Positions 15,101-30,100 of a stretch of DNA of 64,000 nt are shown here, piece after piece. Positions within the stretch are counted from its first letter, which is position 1. Each line of letters opens with the position of its first letter. The translations under genes were made by a program, and so were the position numbers. The DNA is from Hemicentrotus pulcherrimus (Eukaryota; Echinodermata; Echinoidea; Camarodonta; Strongylocentrotidae): contig BEXV01000263.1 of assembly GCA_003118195.1 (NCBI GenBank), forward strand, positions 161,683 to 225,682. The letters run 5' to 3'. Below the pieces are notes generated by a model. That model saw only the letters and a program-made list of their open reading frames with translations. It did no database searches and had not been told where the DNA came from.

Positions 15101-18100
15101 GCTACTGCATAAACTCCTCAGCTGGGATGTAACATGCAGGCGCAGTCGACTGAGCATAGTATCCTATACTTAATTTATGAAGTGGGCTCTAGCAATTATT
15201 TCGCCCATGTTGAGCTTGTGTATGGTATCTTTAAAGGCTCCAAGGGTGCGGGGTATTTTTAGCATGGGTCGGGAGAAAGTTCCATTCGGGGAATGTCGTG
15301 GGATGTAGAGAGTGTTTATAACGGTCCTTTACAGCGGATAACTTCTTAGAATGATACTGAAAACCGTGTTCCTGTAGATACCCCTACTCCAGATGACCTG
15401 TTTTGGTAGTGGTCAGTATCAATGGCAATTAAGTTGTGGATGGATTTGTAGAGGAAATTCAACCTCTGGGCAGCTCTTCTGTGCTCCAATGGTTACCATT
15501 TCAGATAGGAGATCATCTCAGAGACGCTGCTCCGGCGTTCATGACGGTTCAAGACGAATCTTGCAGCACGTAGTTGAACTCCTTTGAGTTGTTTTATGTA
15601 TACCTTCTGATAAGGGTCCCAAACTGAGGCACAGTACTCAAGTCGTGGCATGACAAGAGTTTTATAGGAAACTGCTTTTACTTTGGGAGAGCAGCTAAAG
15701 AGGTATCTCCGAAGTAATCAAAGCATCCGATTTGCCCTCGATGTAACATTTTGGATGTGATTTGCCCAGCTGAGTTTACTGTCAAGTTCTACCCCCAAAT
15801 ATGTGAGCTTGAGTACAACTTCCAAAACGGAATCCCCCATTCGATACTGTGTTTCGAATATCTTCTTTTTGTGAGTAACATGCATTGCATAACATTTTGT
15901 TTTGTTGAATTTCATTTGCCAGCGTTGTTCCCAAGCAACCAGGCGATTGATGTCTCTCTGTAGATCCAGACTATCTTGGTTGCTCTTTATTTGCCTATAC
16001 ACTGTACATGATGCAATCATTGGCAAAAAGTCGGACTTCTGACGTTATTCCGTCAGATATGTCGTTTATGTACATGAGAAACAACAAAGGGCCTAATACA
16101 GTGCCCTGCGGTACTCCTGATGTGATGTGTATGGAAGATGAGGAGGCACTATCAAGAACAACTTGTTGAGATCTTTTTGTAAGGAAGTTTTTAATCCATA
16201 TGTGCAAAGATCCTTGGATTCCGGCATGATGAAGTTTTAGGAGGAGTCTCTCATGTGGGACCATATCGAACACCTTGCAAGAGTCCATGATAATGATGTC
16301 AACTTGGCCTTTGTCCTCTAACATCTTTGCAAGATCATTGACGGTCAAGGCTAGCTGGGTCTCACATGAGTGACCCCTACGGAAGCCATGCTGTTTGTTG
16401 TTCAGGTAACCTATTTCCTCTAGGTGAGACATTACGCTATGATAAATAATATGCTCCAAAATTTTGCAAGAGATCGAGGTTAACGATACAGGACGGTAGT
16501 TATCTGTTTCCGAACGATTACCTTTTCTTGTACAGGGAAGTGACATTTGCTCGTAACCAGTCTCTTGGAAGTTCACCAGTAGATATTGATTTCTGGTAAA
16601 TAATGGTTAAAGGTAAAGACCAGTTATGGTCATGCGATTGCATTGTGAAAGAAACGTTGTGGAATCGATCAGAAAAGGTTGATCATCTAGCATCTAGCAT
16701 CTGCAAGGTTCTGGAATCATCAAAATGATGAGAAATTTGGCCCATTCTTCGTAAAGTTACTAGCACTATACACAGAAAGATGTATATGGGACTACCCTAT
16801 ATCTCTCACAGACCATGAGAGAAACAAATTTACCAAATATATGAATTAATAGGCGGTTTCCCGGGAAATTTTGTATCATCATGTATTAGTCAAAACATAT
16901 TCTTTCTCATGATTGGTAATGAGAGCTTCCATTTCATTTTTTGAAATTGGGGAGTTTCCAATACTGGTCTTTACCTTTTAAGATAGGTTCAATGCTACTG
17001 GAACATTCTTTAAGAATCGTTGGTGTTAACCCATCTGGACCAGACGCCTTCCGTGTATCAAGTCCTCGCAGAAGTATCCTACACCCTGAACAGTCACATT
17101 AATAGCTGGCATGGCTTTACATGTAGATCCTGGTAGTACAGTTGGTATGTTTTCACGATCCTCCCTTGTGAAGACGGATTCAAATTGATCATTTAATGCA
17201 TTTGCTTTTTCACTTGCAGATGTTGCTATCCCGTCCCTTGTGTTTAAGGGTGCCACCCCTGAAAAGTTTTGGTTACCAAATGACATAGTAATGGGGACTT
17301 CTTTTTAAGCACACATGTGTGTCACACCGTGACGTTCCTGGCGCTTAAACAATTGTCTAATATGTAGTTAAATGGCATGCAATTTGAATTTGAATGAGTA
17401 TAGACCAAGTATTGTTCATATCATGACAGATGTATATTACTGAGAAAGGAGCAAAGTGTGAAGCCTACACCAGTGAAGACTCGCTTGAGAAGAGGAGATG
17501 ATGATGAGTCATCTTCGCAAGTCAAGAATCGCGTTAGGAGGACTGATGATGTCCATTCTGCTATCAGTGATGAGGGAATCTTGACAACAGATGATATGGA
17601 GGACGACCTCTATGATAGGAAAAGAACAACCACAATGGAATCAGAAGAGTAAGTACTTGTGACTGGTTTACTATCTACTGCTTTGTGGGTTCAAAACTTG
17701 TTTTTATTTCTCTATAAATCTAGAAAAAGTAAAATTTAAAAGCTCAGCTGAATAGTTATTTAGTCGTGTAAGGTTTTCAACATGTACATTATTGCTGTGC
17801 TTGCATGATCCATTGTTAAACAAGGAAGTAGTATCATCATTTAGTTTTATAGTAGTTACCTTTCACATCCCCCCTCCCTGATAATTACATTGTAATTCAT
17901 TTAGTTCAGTGCTTCTACATGTAGTTGTGCAATTTGACCAAGGCTCAAAATACACAAGTGCGACAGGCAATTCACCTTCGTGAGCTACATAATCGCCTCC
18001 GTCAGATTGCTCGCTGGGAGGCGATGGCAAAATTAAAAATCGCCCTGTGGAATTATAAGATACAGGGTGTATAGAATATCTTTACTGTTTTAACTTTTAC

Positions 18101-21100
18101 ACAATATAAAGTTTCCACTTTCAAACCTTAAACTGATGAAAGAGAACTATGGAAGTTAGCAGTGTGGTCGTCAACAGTCGCTATACTGCGCCGGTAGTAC
18201 CAGTGTGCACGCTGACACCCAATATCTGCTGGAGCTAGAGGTGATCTCACAAGGACCGAAACATGGAAAAGTTTTTTGTTGTGAAAAGCATGAATCCTCT
18301 GAAATCTGCTGATTCAAAAAGACTAGCAAATACTGAACCTCGACCAGTAAATCAATATTAAGAAGTAGAGGAAGACCAAAGATGTTGATTGAAGGATATG
18401 ATACAGACTAAAAAAAAGAATGAAAATAAAGTTGCTCTGAATGATGAGGAGGAAATAATGTGCAAAACGGGAAGAAATGGAGAGAATGTCATCACAGAAT
18501 GAAAGTCAGTAACCCGTATGTTACTTGTAAATTTGTAAAGAGGGAAAGGTCACATGGGCTCTTTTTTGTGGAAGAGCCCCCATGGACAAGAAATTAATTT
18601 GAGCCTTGAATTTGACCTTTACGATTAACAGTGTACATGTACCTGTAAATGTTTAGCAAGTTACAGTGTACATGTATTGCAGGTATTAGATTAATCCTGC
18701 TTTGTCAGGATCCTTTTGCAAAGAATGGTAAAGTTTGCATTATTTTTGAAAACTACATAATTCCAAGTGATGTACTATTTTGTTAGTAATGTTGGTTCAA
18801 ATGAGTTTTAATTTACAGTAGATAATCATGTCAGTCCACTTTTCTGGTCAGAATGGGTAAATAATCCAAAAGATTGTGCAAGCTTCTCCTACATTGTAGC
18901 AGTAATTTCCTCCTGTTACTCTAACACTATAGGAGCAGTGGAGTTCATGAGGGATCCTTGGGTTCAGATGAGCTCCTATTAGATGAACCAACTACTTCAT
19001 CTGGTCCCTCCCTCACCCTTACCGGTGGCCTGCATCCCTCTTCTACTAGTTTGACAAGTCCTACAAGTCCTCATGCACTGCTCTCACCGTCATTCAATGA
19101 TGGTGTCAACGTTGAAGTAGGACCACCTATTAGTCCCATCCCAGATGTGTCCCCTCTCAGAAGATCTCTTGCAAGGTAGTCACCCCTTCACTAATCAGGT
19201 TTTTAATCACAAGAAAGAATAGTTACAAAATTATCTCATCATTAAGTTAGATTCATGTATTGTTTTCATGTCTGTTTTAAATTATAGTGTGATACTCTCA
19301 AATTAAGTAGCACTGCTGTTTATAACTTTAATTTATGGCAGAGGAACGAGGTGACCCCTTTATTTATGGCCTTTAGGAATGAGAAAGAATTCAGAAGTCA
19401 ACACATTAATAGTTAATGTTTTAATTTTATCTCTTTGTGAAGGTTTTTATATCATTCAAAGAAGTTAAGAAAGTAAGGTGTAATGATAACAAAAGCACAG
19501 CAACTCTACCTATAATGTACAGAGTGAGTAACACATAGCTGCCAATCATTCCTAGTTTGGAGGAATGATTCTTATTTGTTGGCAATATTCTGTGTGAAAA
19601 GTATACAAAATAAGACTGTATTCCTAATTTTGCCTTGATTGATTCTTCATTTTTGCTGTGAAAGGTTGGAAGGTATGGTAACATATAAAGTTTTTATTTG
19701 TTATTGTTTATTGTGCCAGACAAACTAAGGTGAGGGACATGGCCCGTGAATACATGGCAAGGGCAACCTCAAGCTCGCGCTCATCTTCCCAGGATCGTAA
19801 GAGTGACAGAGACTCCTCCTGTGAACGCCCCAACAAACAAACATCCTCAGACTCCTCCATGGAGAGCAATACAAGTCCAAATAGAACTCCTCAAACTGTT
19901 GAAAACAAGCTTGATAATAAAGCACTTGCCATCAAGAAGCCTATGCTGAGTGGTAATGAAGTCTCACAGACAGCCTCAATGCAGTTAGTAGATCAGCTGG
20001 CTGATCTACAGAGCGTCCTTGATTCTCTGGAAGAGACACCATTTGGAAGAGATGAGGAGGAGGATACAGCAGGGGAGGAGAAGGCGACAGTTGAGGCAGC
20101 TGGGGTTAATGGAGCAGAGTTAGTTGTCTTAGCAACAGATGACATCATCTTGGAAGAAGAAGATGATGCAGAGGAGATGCAGATGGAAGAAAGGGATACA
20201 GTTCAACCCATCAGACCATCACCACCACTTAGTCCAAAGGGCAAGGTGAGCTTGAGATTCCATTTTATTATCCTTTGGCAATGCCAGGGAACTCCTTGCT
20301 CTCATGGGTACTGTGTTGTACTCAGACATGAGGAGGTAGACTAATTCCAGGAAAGACTTGGACAGTAAGAATTATATTCCACATAATAAGAATCTTGCTC
20401 TATGATTGGTAAAAAGTAAATCATGTGACGAAAGATAGTTAGCCCATCATTGAAGGGAGAAGAAAAGTTTGTTGCACTGTATAGATAGTAGTACTATCTA
20501 TGCAGTGCAACACACTTTAATTATATACGCTGTGTATTGCTCTCCTCTTTAAGCACTTTTAGTGTTAGTACGCAAACTTTGGTCACGTGCGAACTATATG
20601 GTCACACCACCATACTGCATGCACTGTACGTATCATACACCGTTTGCTAGCTGTTAATTGATGACATGCTCTAAAATCAAGGAAGAAGTGAAATGTTTCC
20701 GATGTGGAATCACCTTTTGGTTTCAGGCGATGGCAAACTATCACTTCCTCAGCAATATACGCTATCTTTTCTCAGCTTCGCTTCGGAAAGATAGCTACAT
20801 CCAGATCGCCTCGTAAGTGATAGTTTGTCCCATCACCTTCACCAACAGTAATTAATTGCTTACTACTCTACCCACACAAGTCTTTGCACAACACATTGTC
20901 ATTGAGAGTAAGGAAAATAAGTAATGCCTTTAAGACAGGCTAGAGCATTATCTTTATTATATAACTCGCTGTGACATCAGTGTTGATACCAAGCATAAGG
21001 AGAAATACCTTGTTAATTTAATTTAAAGCTTATGTTTTTATGATATAACATGCTGAGCCTGTATTTGAAATGTTAGTAAACAACAGAAAACAGATATGTC

Positions 21101-24100
21101 TTTTTAGTTTGTAAATACTTGAGTTCTAGTCTTTAGACTTGTTTAAATGCTTCTTAACAGTACGGGATCATGGATATAAGTTTTACACAGACTTTTTTGA
21201 TTCCGCCACATACATGTATACATTGTATATCTTTCCAGTCATGTAAATTTTCCCTTTTATCTTCTTAACTTGCATGTATTTGATGTTTGTTTACTTTTTA
21301 TATAACTGGTTCTTTATTTTTAATGCAAATGTGGAAATAAATTCAATTCAATTCAATTCAATGTAATAGTGAAAGTCATGAGCTAGCTTCTCAAGATCAA
21401 GATTTTATTCAAACCTAGAAACCTTGTGATGTGTGTTATTTGTTTGTTTTTAGGTTGATTTTGTTGTAGGCAGGCCTGCATCTGTAATCTCAGATTCCTC
21501 AACCACTGAAGATGAGGTGGTTCCTACCTCACCTAGATCTCCACTGTTGTCTGACCAGGACAGCAGTCTTCCACGAACTCCAGAATCACCAAGCGCACCC
21601 ACCAAGAATCTCTTTAAACGTTACAAGCACAACTTCAAGCGACGGTTCAGACGATCACCATCGGACCAGGCTCTACTCATCGAGGAGCAGGGTAGCATCA
21701 AGAGTAACTCCAGCTCCAAGTCTGGTGTCCTCAATGACAAGACCAACGAGAAGCAGTTAACTGGTGAAAGGACACCACCACAGCAACAGAAACCCCCTTC
21801 AGGAAGGAAGAATTCTGCAACAGTGAATTCACCCCTTCCTAAAAGAACTCGTACTAATCAGGGTAATATTAATTTCCAAGGGATGTCACAGTGGAGGTAT
21901 CCTACAGATCAACTCATCAATGATGCTCAGGCTCTGGAACAGATGAATGTCTTCATCCAATCTAAGGTAAAATATACTTCATAGAAGACCATTATTGAAT
22001 GATGGCATATAATTTCTTAGTTTGATATTATTTACAATGGATCTGTACTAGCAGTATTATACATAACAAAACAGTAATTAATGATGAGAAATTGTTGTAC
22101 AACAGATGAAGCTTTCAAACTTTGTGATGTTTTGGATACCGGTACATATTCTCAATTCTTTTCATTTTATTTCAGCTGTTTATCATTGCTTATAAAAAAT
22201 ATGCATTGTGTTCTTATTTGTGGATTTGTTTTTATTCTTAGTGCAGTTATATAAGGAATGAGATTCTAAAGTGTACTTTGGTGGTTTATCCTTACAAGAA
22301 TACAAGGTTAGAGACAGGCATCTGATGTTAGATGTTACTGTGAAGTTTTTAAATTGTGTTGCAGGTTGTTTAAACTATTTTTCACATTTGATGGCAGGTA
22401 AACGAGATGGGCCAAACGTACAGTCAGGTGGATGTCGTCTTCAAGAAAGCTCTCAAGAAATTCAGGGAAAACCTCATCAGTACATACTCAGTTACCTTAC
22501 ATGTGAGTATCATCATATCCGTCTTCTTATACCATCTCAGTTAGATTAGATGCTTATTGTATGCAAGAAAGTACCAAAACCAATGGCATAATTTGTATGT
22601 TTAGTCCATGTAAAGTTATGTTGCACCCTTGTATTGATAGTGTTACCCGGAGTCTATAACTCAGGTGTGCATTTTAAAATATCTATGGACTACTGTCCTG
22701 AAATATATGTTGATCTCATCACATATCACTACAAATGGGGTTCAGTTCTGACTTCATGCCTCCATTCTTTATCCCTCATTCAATCGTATTCTAGTCATGT
22801 ATTCAATCTATCTGTCATTTCATCTATTACCTTATCACTTTGTTGTCAACTCTGTAGGATGGTAATGCTGTAAACCTGCAGTACAGACATCTGATGTCCA
22901 ACTTTGAGAAGGTGCTGAGCATAGTAGCCAAGCAGTATGAAGAAGCTAACAACACCACGTTCCCTCTCACATTGGGTATCAATGCCTTCCGGGGTTTCCT
23001 AGATGAATTCATGCATCAGTATAAACCATCAGACAATCGCAAAAAGGTATTCTAGCTGGGCATACTTGAATTCCAGTCCAATCTCAATTCTGTTTTGCTG
23101 CAATCTAAGATTTGAGAAGCATCTCTTACTAAGGGTAGGGTTTCTGATCGGTCACTCGGTTTGGTGTGCTAAAAGCCCTTCCCATAGAGATTGCACGCAT
23201 CCCTATGCAGTCTATGTGCATTGTGCAATCATGCAAAATAGGGCAATGTTTTTACTTCCAAATTGAGATTCAAACCTTTATCACTCTTGATCCTGAAGGC
23301 GATGCTAAAAAAAAAAAGAGGTGTCATGTGAAAGGGTAGGTTTTTATCCATATCCATATGCCCCCAAAAGCCTGAACTCGGAACTCTAAAAATATCTCAA
23401 TAAAAAACAGCGATTTAAACATTGTTTCCATTGTAGCTCCGACAATTACCACTTTCATGAATTGAGCCCCTGAGGCTTAAGTTGGGCCAGAAGTATTAGG
23501 AATATATCCATGTGCTTATTTTTCTGCTAGCCCCAAGGGATGACATACGATTACAGTTTGAAAATACCCTTCCCCCCACTTTTTGAATCAGCTAATTAGG
23601 GAGGCGTGACTCTTCTCGGCCTAAATCCATGGATAATCTGCACATACATATGCATTTCACGCTCGGTAGCTCACATGACGTTCAGCAGTGTAAATCATAG
23701 TTTGTGAATGCTACCTATCTTGCAAGTCTTCGTACACACTATATACTGTGTGTGGGCATTCAGATTGTGTGTGCGTTTGTACATTCATTCGGCGAACGTT
23801 GATATATTACATCCACACACAAAAAACCTTTTAGAGAAAGAAATCTTTGATAAAAATAAATAATAACAAAAATGCAATTTTAAACCAGGTAGATATGAGC
23901 ATTGTAGTAAATTATGAAGAAATCTGCTTGAGAGTTTATTTAGTGGAAGTTATTCAATATTCAATATTGCAATATGATGTACATGAATATACCTGAAAAC
24001 AATTAGATGGACTATACTGCTCATCAAGAAATTTGATAAATTGTTATCAACTTAATTGGTCAAGACCTGTGATAAAGGAATGAGGAAAAAAGGAGAGAGA

Positions 24101-27100
24101 ATAATATTGTGTTATGAAATGTAGGAATAAACTTTCATTTATGTTGAAATTCTTATGCCTTTGATTCCACTATAAAGGTGAAAGAACCAAAGAGAAAAAA
24201 GGAGAAGAAGGAGGAAACCTTTGAACACTTGGGTCATAAGTTCTTAAGTATTCAGTTGGGTATTCACACAGCATGTGAATTGTGTGGGAATTCCCTGTGG
24301 CTTATGGAGAAAGGCTATGTATGTCAAGGTAAGAAAAACAATATCACATAAATCTTGCAATTTAGGACAATATTTCTTTTGTCTTTTGGCTGTGTCTAAA
24401 AATGGGGGTGCATCTTATACACAGGTGTATCGTATACACAGAGATTTACGGTGTTGATCTTCATAATTATATATTTTCCTAATGTGTCAAATATTTTCAC
24501 CAAATGTAAGCCTGTCAAAGATAAATTGTAAACCTGATATAAAATAATGTAACGCCAACAATGTAGCATTTAAGACCCTGGATTATTTTTTCAGCTGATC
24601 TTAAATTCCCCCTCCCCCCAAAAAATAAATAAAGAAAAATAGAAAGAGTGGTTTACCAGAATTTATGTATGACTCCATATTTTATCCCCTCAGTCTGCAA
24701 GTACACCTGTCACAAGAAGTGTTGCTCAAAGTCAGTTCAGATCTGCCGTGGTAAGCCTCAGGGAGTGAAAGGGATGGTTATTGGTGCTAGGTTAGAAGAC
24801 CTTGTCAATGAGGAGATTCGTATCCCTATCGTCCTTGAGCGCCTCATCACTGCAGTGGAGGTCAACGGCCTCTATACGGAGGGTATCTATCGTAAACCTG
24901 GTCCCGCTGCCAAAGTCAGGGAAATCAAACATCTCATTAACAGTGAACCAGGTATTAAGGACAATTTTTTTTTTCATGAGGTGTAAATCTTGGTATTCAG
25001 TGTATAATAAATACAGTCAAACCTGTCTATTAAGGCCACCCAAGGGAAACAGGAAATGTGACCACTGAAGACAGGTGGCCTTTCTAGACAGGTTCTTCAA
25101 CACATATTTCTCTCCTGAGGGAGACAAAATGCATGGCCACTATACACAGGTGGGTCTTTATAGAGAGGTGGCCACTAAGACAGGATTAACTGTACTAGGA
25201 TGAATAGTTTACTTGTTTGCCATGCTGAGAAAGTGAAATTTGTAGCTGTTGATGAGTGTGATCATTGCTTTTTGTTGTAATTGAAACACAGGGCAAAGTG
25301 TAGTTTTAAAAGGGTCTGTGAAAGCAAAGGAATAAGTAGCAGACCTGTTAGGAATTTTTCTTTAAAGCCCCACTGCACTACTTATAGCAAACAATGCCTA
25401 ATCAGTGACCATTGGTCTCCCATGGTCCCCGTTATCTTATTTTAATTGAGAGCTGATTTGATGAGATAACCACCTGCCAGTGACCTTCATCATCATTTGA
25501 TTGTTGGTTACATTTTAGATTCATCACTGCCTCCATCCCTAGTACTAGTCATAATACTAGTAGTCGTATTCTTATCAGTAATCTCTTACGCTACATATAT
25601 CATCTGTTAATATCATCTGTTAATATCATTACAGCACAATCCATGTTCATGTATGTAGTCTGGATTAAATATTAAACTCTATGTTTTCTATCTGTTTAGA
25701 TGTTGATAACATAGACTTCAGCAGCTACAGTGTGCTAGTGATTGCTCAGGTATTAAAGTCCTTCTTCAGGGAAATGCCAGAGCCTCTCCTGACATATCAG
25801 CTGTATGAGGAGTTCCTGAGGGCTACAGAGATTGTTGATAAACATGAGAAGCTACAGTCATTACAGAGTAGTATTGAGAAGCTCCCTCTAGAGAATTATG
25901 ATGCTCTAGAGAGACTTATCTTCCATCTAGCCAGGTGAGATATGACATAAATAATAATAATACATGAGATTTATATAGCGCCATTATCCATTTTAATTAA
26001 ATGCTCAAGGCGCTTCAAAATATTAGGGAACAAATCAAATCATGACAAAGAATCGTGTACATTTACTTAAGAAAGAAAATGCAAAAATGAAAGAATGAAT
26101 GAATGTCTGTCTTCAAAACACACAATTAAACAAATGGGATTTAAGGTTGCTCTTAAAAGATGTTGAAGAGTCGGTGTTCTTCAGCTCCTGTGGAAGTGAA
26201 TTCCACAGGGCTGGTCTGGCATGAGCAAAAGCTTGTTCCCCCCAAGATTTCTTTGAAAGCAGTATGTGTAGAAGACCAGAGTTGGAGGATCGGAGGGTAA
26301 ATGTGGGTTGGTAGAGGTGAACTAAAGACTGGTTGTATTCAGGAGCTGTTCTATTCATGACTTGATGAACTAAAAGAAGGATTTTGAAATTTATACGTTC
26401 TTTTACTGGCAACCAATGGAGATTCTTTAAGATGGGTGTAATATGACTATGTTTGCTTGAGAGAGAAATGATGCTTGCAGCTGCGTTTTGTAGTTTTTGT
26501 AACTGTGCAATTTATGAATTTGGTAAATTATAGAGTAAACTGTTGCTGAAATCCAAACTTGATAAGGTAGCTAGAATGCTCCCCAGTGGAGTGGAGAGTT
26601 TGCACTGTAGAATCATAATTGAATCCAGCAATTGGGGTAATAATGATACAGTAAGCACTTTGGTCGGTCATGTTGTAACTGGTAAAATTAGTGCTGTTTT
26701 TTCTAATAAAATCTGCCGGTAGATTTAGATCTAGATTAAGTCCGTACCATTGCACCGCCAAAAATAAAAGAAGGGACGTGAAAGATAATTTATCGAGACT
26801 GAAAAAAAAAAGAGAAAAAAAATCTCTTCCCTTCAAATTAGGAACGTAGTTTTACTTCAAATAGTAGATTATATTCTTTATTTGCATTATGTAATTCATG
26901 TTGAGACACAGAGATTTTTGAAAACCACTAAAAAGGAGCATTTTGATGACTCAAAATATTCTGTACCTGTGTATAAGCCACACCCTCGACTTCTGAGTTT
27001 TTCTGACGGAAAAAAAGTGTGCCTTATACATGGAGATATATGGTACAAAGAATTCTTTCAAACCAAGATGACAGACAAATTGGAGTGTTGTTCTAGTTTC

Positions 27101-30100
27101 GGAGTGGTGAGTCAACACACAGATTAATGAGCTGGGAGACATTGCCAGGTGGAGGGGCATAAATCAAAACTCTGAAAAAAATATTTAAAAACAAAAAAAA
27201 TTTATTTTATTAAAAAAATAAAAAAAAATGCGAAAATAAAACCGTCCAATTGAAAACGGAATCCGCCATGGGCAGTCGGATACCGGACGGTTAAACGTTT
27301 GACTACAGCACTAGGTAAAATGCTTTATAATGAACTGTAATCATTACTATTATGACCATTATTTAAATTTGCTGTATGTGGAAAAGGCAAAAAGATAAGA
27401 AAAGTACAGCAAAGTGTGATTGATTAACTTCATTCTTTTGAGGGCTTTTTAAATGAAGGGTGCAGGGAGGAGGGAAGGGGATTCAAAAGTATTAGCAATG
27501 GATGTAATGTTACATATGCATCTTTGTACCTCTGAGGAGAAAAGATTGAACTAAAAACTTGACTTGAAGCAATTGGGATTTGTTACAGGTTTGAAATTTA
27601 TTTGAAATAAATCAAAGCTCTCAGACCACGTCGCAAGACAGGTTATATGGGGAAAAAACTGACATAAAGTGCCGCAAGGCAAAAGAACAACTTCTTTACC
27701 CATTAAAATATGCTTTTTGAAACTCAATGAGACTATTTTTTTAAGTGACAGATTGGCAGCTCTGTTGGAGGTTAACTCTAGTACTTTAGCTGACAAGGCT
27801 TTTGAAGAAAGCTATCTATTTGAGGAAATGTATGTACATGTATCTAGGTGGTCTCTTGGTGAGTTCTATCATTTTGGCTTGTCTGGCTACTTTAATAGAG
27901 AAGGTTATTGAATTGGTTCTGAGATCATTTCAATGAAGAGATGCAGAGAGAAAAACATGTCTTTTCAAAAATCCAAGAGTTTAACTAACACAGACTTTAT
28001 TACCCTTTGAAAATACTGATTTATTTCAAACTCTTTTGATAGTATATGTCGATGTATCCCAGATTTAATTGCAACTTCTTAATTCTTCTTGCAGGATTGC
28101 AGAAAATGAGAACTCTAATAAGATGTCTGCCAGTAACCTTGCCATAGTCTTTGCTCCATGTATCTTGAAGAGTAATAAAGGTGGGAATGCCTGGGAATCA
28201 TTACAAGATGTTGAGAAACAAGCACAGTGAGTACCTAACAATCTTATTCTTATATTCAGTGCCACTTTGTCATATACATATTTTAATTAATATGCACAGT
28301 AGAAAGAGGAACAAGAGCATTGTCTCTTTAATAAATCTCATATATTTTTGTTTTGTATTTTTATGCCTCCGCTACAAAGTAGCTGGAAGCATTATGTTCT
28401 CTGGTTGTCCCTCTGTCCGTGAGTCCCGTTTACGTGATCGCGTTATCTCAAGATGTATGGACATCTTGCAGAGCCAATGAACTGATTAGATCTAAGGTCA
28501 TGAGGTCAAATATCAAAGGGTCATACAAGTATATGAAAAATAGCTTGTAATCACGATATTCTGAGAACCTGTTAATGGATTACAATTAGAATCAAACTTG
28601 ATTTTTTTGTTGTTGTAAAATCGCTCTATGGCAGAGGCATCATTTTTGACTGCATGCTGTCAATGATCCATCTAGTTTTATTTATAATTCTATATCATCT
28701 GAGGGTTTATGGTTAGCCTAATGAAATGACTAATGGGGGTACTCCCCCTTTACATTTCAGAGGAGTTCATATCATGTACATGTATTGTATGTAATAAGAG
28801 TTTTGAGTGATACTGTTTATCCATATTCAAATATCATAGATATTGAAATGTTTTTATCCAATTTTTTTTTGTTTTAATGAATGGAGTACAAATCAATGAC
28901 ATATTTTTTGTGATAATATTTCATTATGATCAGTGACAAAAGTAGTGATTAAAATTTTAAAATCTAGCAGTTTTTGAAGCAATATATTTTTGGGGTTGTA
29001 TTGTAGGGTGTTTGATTCTCTGGTTCATAAAGGCCTGTTAGATGTGGCTTTTTTGTGACGGTTTACCGCGCCATATTTTACAAAATGTATAACTGTGCAA
29101 CAAAGGACTTGCTCTTATTCACTGAGCTCCATAGTATTACAATTTTCGTCATTAAAAAAATGCAGTGGTTTTGCTGTGTCACATCTTGACAAGCCTTAAC
29201 CTTATCTAGCCTGGGCTATTTTGTAACTGCATAGCCTGTGGGATAATTATACAACAACAAAGTTTGGAAGAGCCAGGTTATTTCTTATGTTATCTATTGT
29301 TTTTATAATTTCTTATGTAAACCTATATTTCTTTGTTTTTTAACTTAAGTATTTTTCATTTTTTTTAAATAAAAAAAATTAACTATAATTCAACTATTTG
29401 GACCCCCCAAAAAAACACCTAAACTGTAAACAATACCAAATAATCAATGTTTTATCTCTTTTTTTGAAAAATGTGATTTCCATTTGTTTTGCACAAAAAT
29501 CCTAAATATGAGCGATTTTGGACCCTGGACCCCCACCCTGTATAGGCTTAGTCGCTACGCTCCCTCGCAACACAGTCACCAAATATACAGGTTGGCACTT
29601 CAACCTCAAAAATATTTTGTTTTGGCACTTCTAATGAACTACCTGTAGTTGAGAAGGCCTGTTCTATCCCTTTATTGTTGAATGCCAAACAAGGTAGCAG
29701 CAACTCCCGTCTTTTGACATCTGGTAATGAAAGAAAACAAATTCTTACAGAATCAGACAAAATTTACAATGAATGTTCAAGTTTAGAGATAAATGACATG
29801 TGCCAAACGATTTTGGAGGAAATTGTACAATGTATAGGAGCTGAGTAATGAGCATAGAAAGCCTGACACCATGTGCCTAACACAGATCACTTTGTGAAAA
29901 TAAGAGTTGTGGTTTTTATTGAAGATGATTTCTAGCAATTTTTTTGTGAGGTTTTTATTTAACTGGTTCAAACAATCAATCTACTGCAGGATAAACAATC
30001 CAGAATTGAATTATCGCCAAGTTCTCTCGATAAACGATGCCCATACCAGAAATGAAGATTAGCTTTAAGTATTCACTGAATTGTGGAAATACAAGGCAAA

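Noticed and set aside
15393..15963. Plus-strand ORFs over the LINE
   Set aside because: Antisense shadows of the minus-strand reverse transcriptase region.
20471..20511. Pre-miRNA
   Set aside because: The stem is only about 20 pairs with practically no loop, and it is an almost perfect palindrome on DNA. A repeat is more likely.
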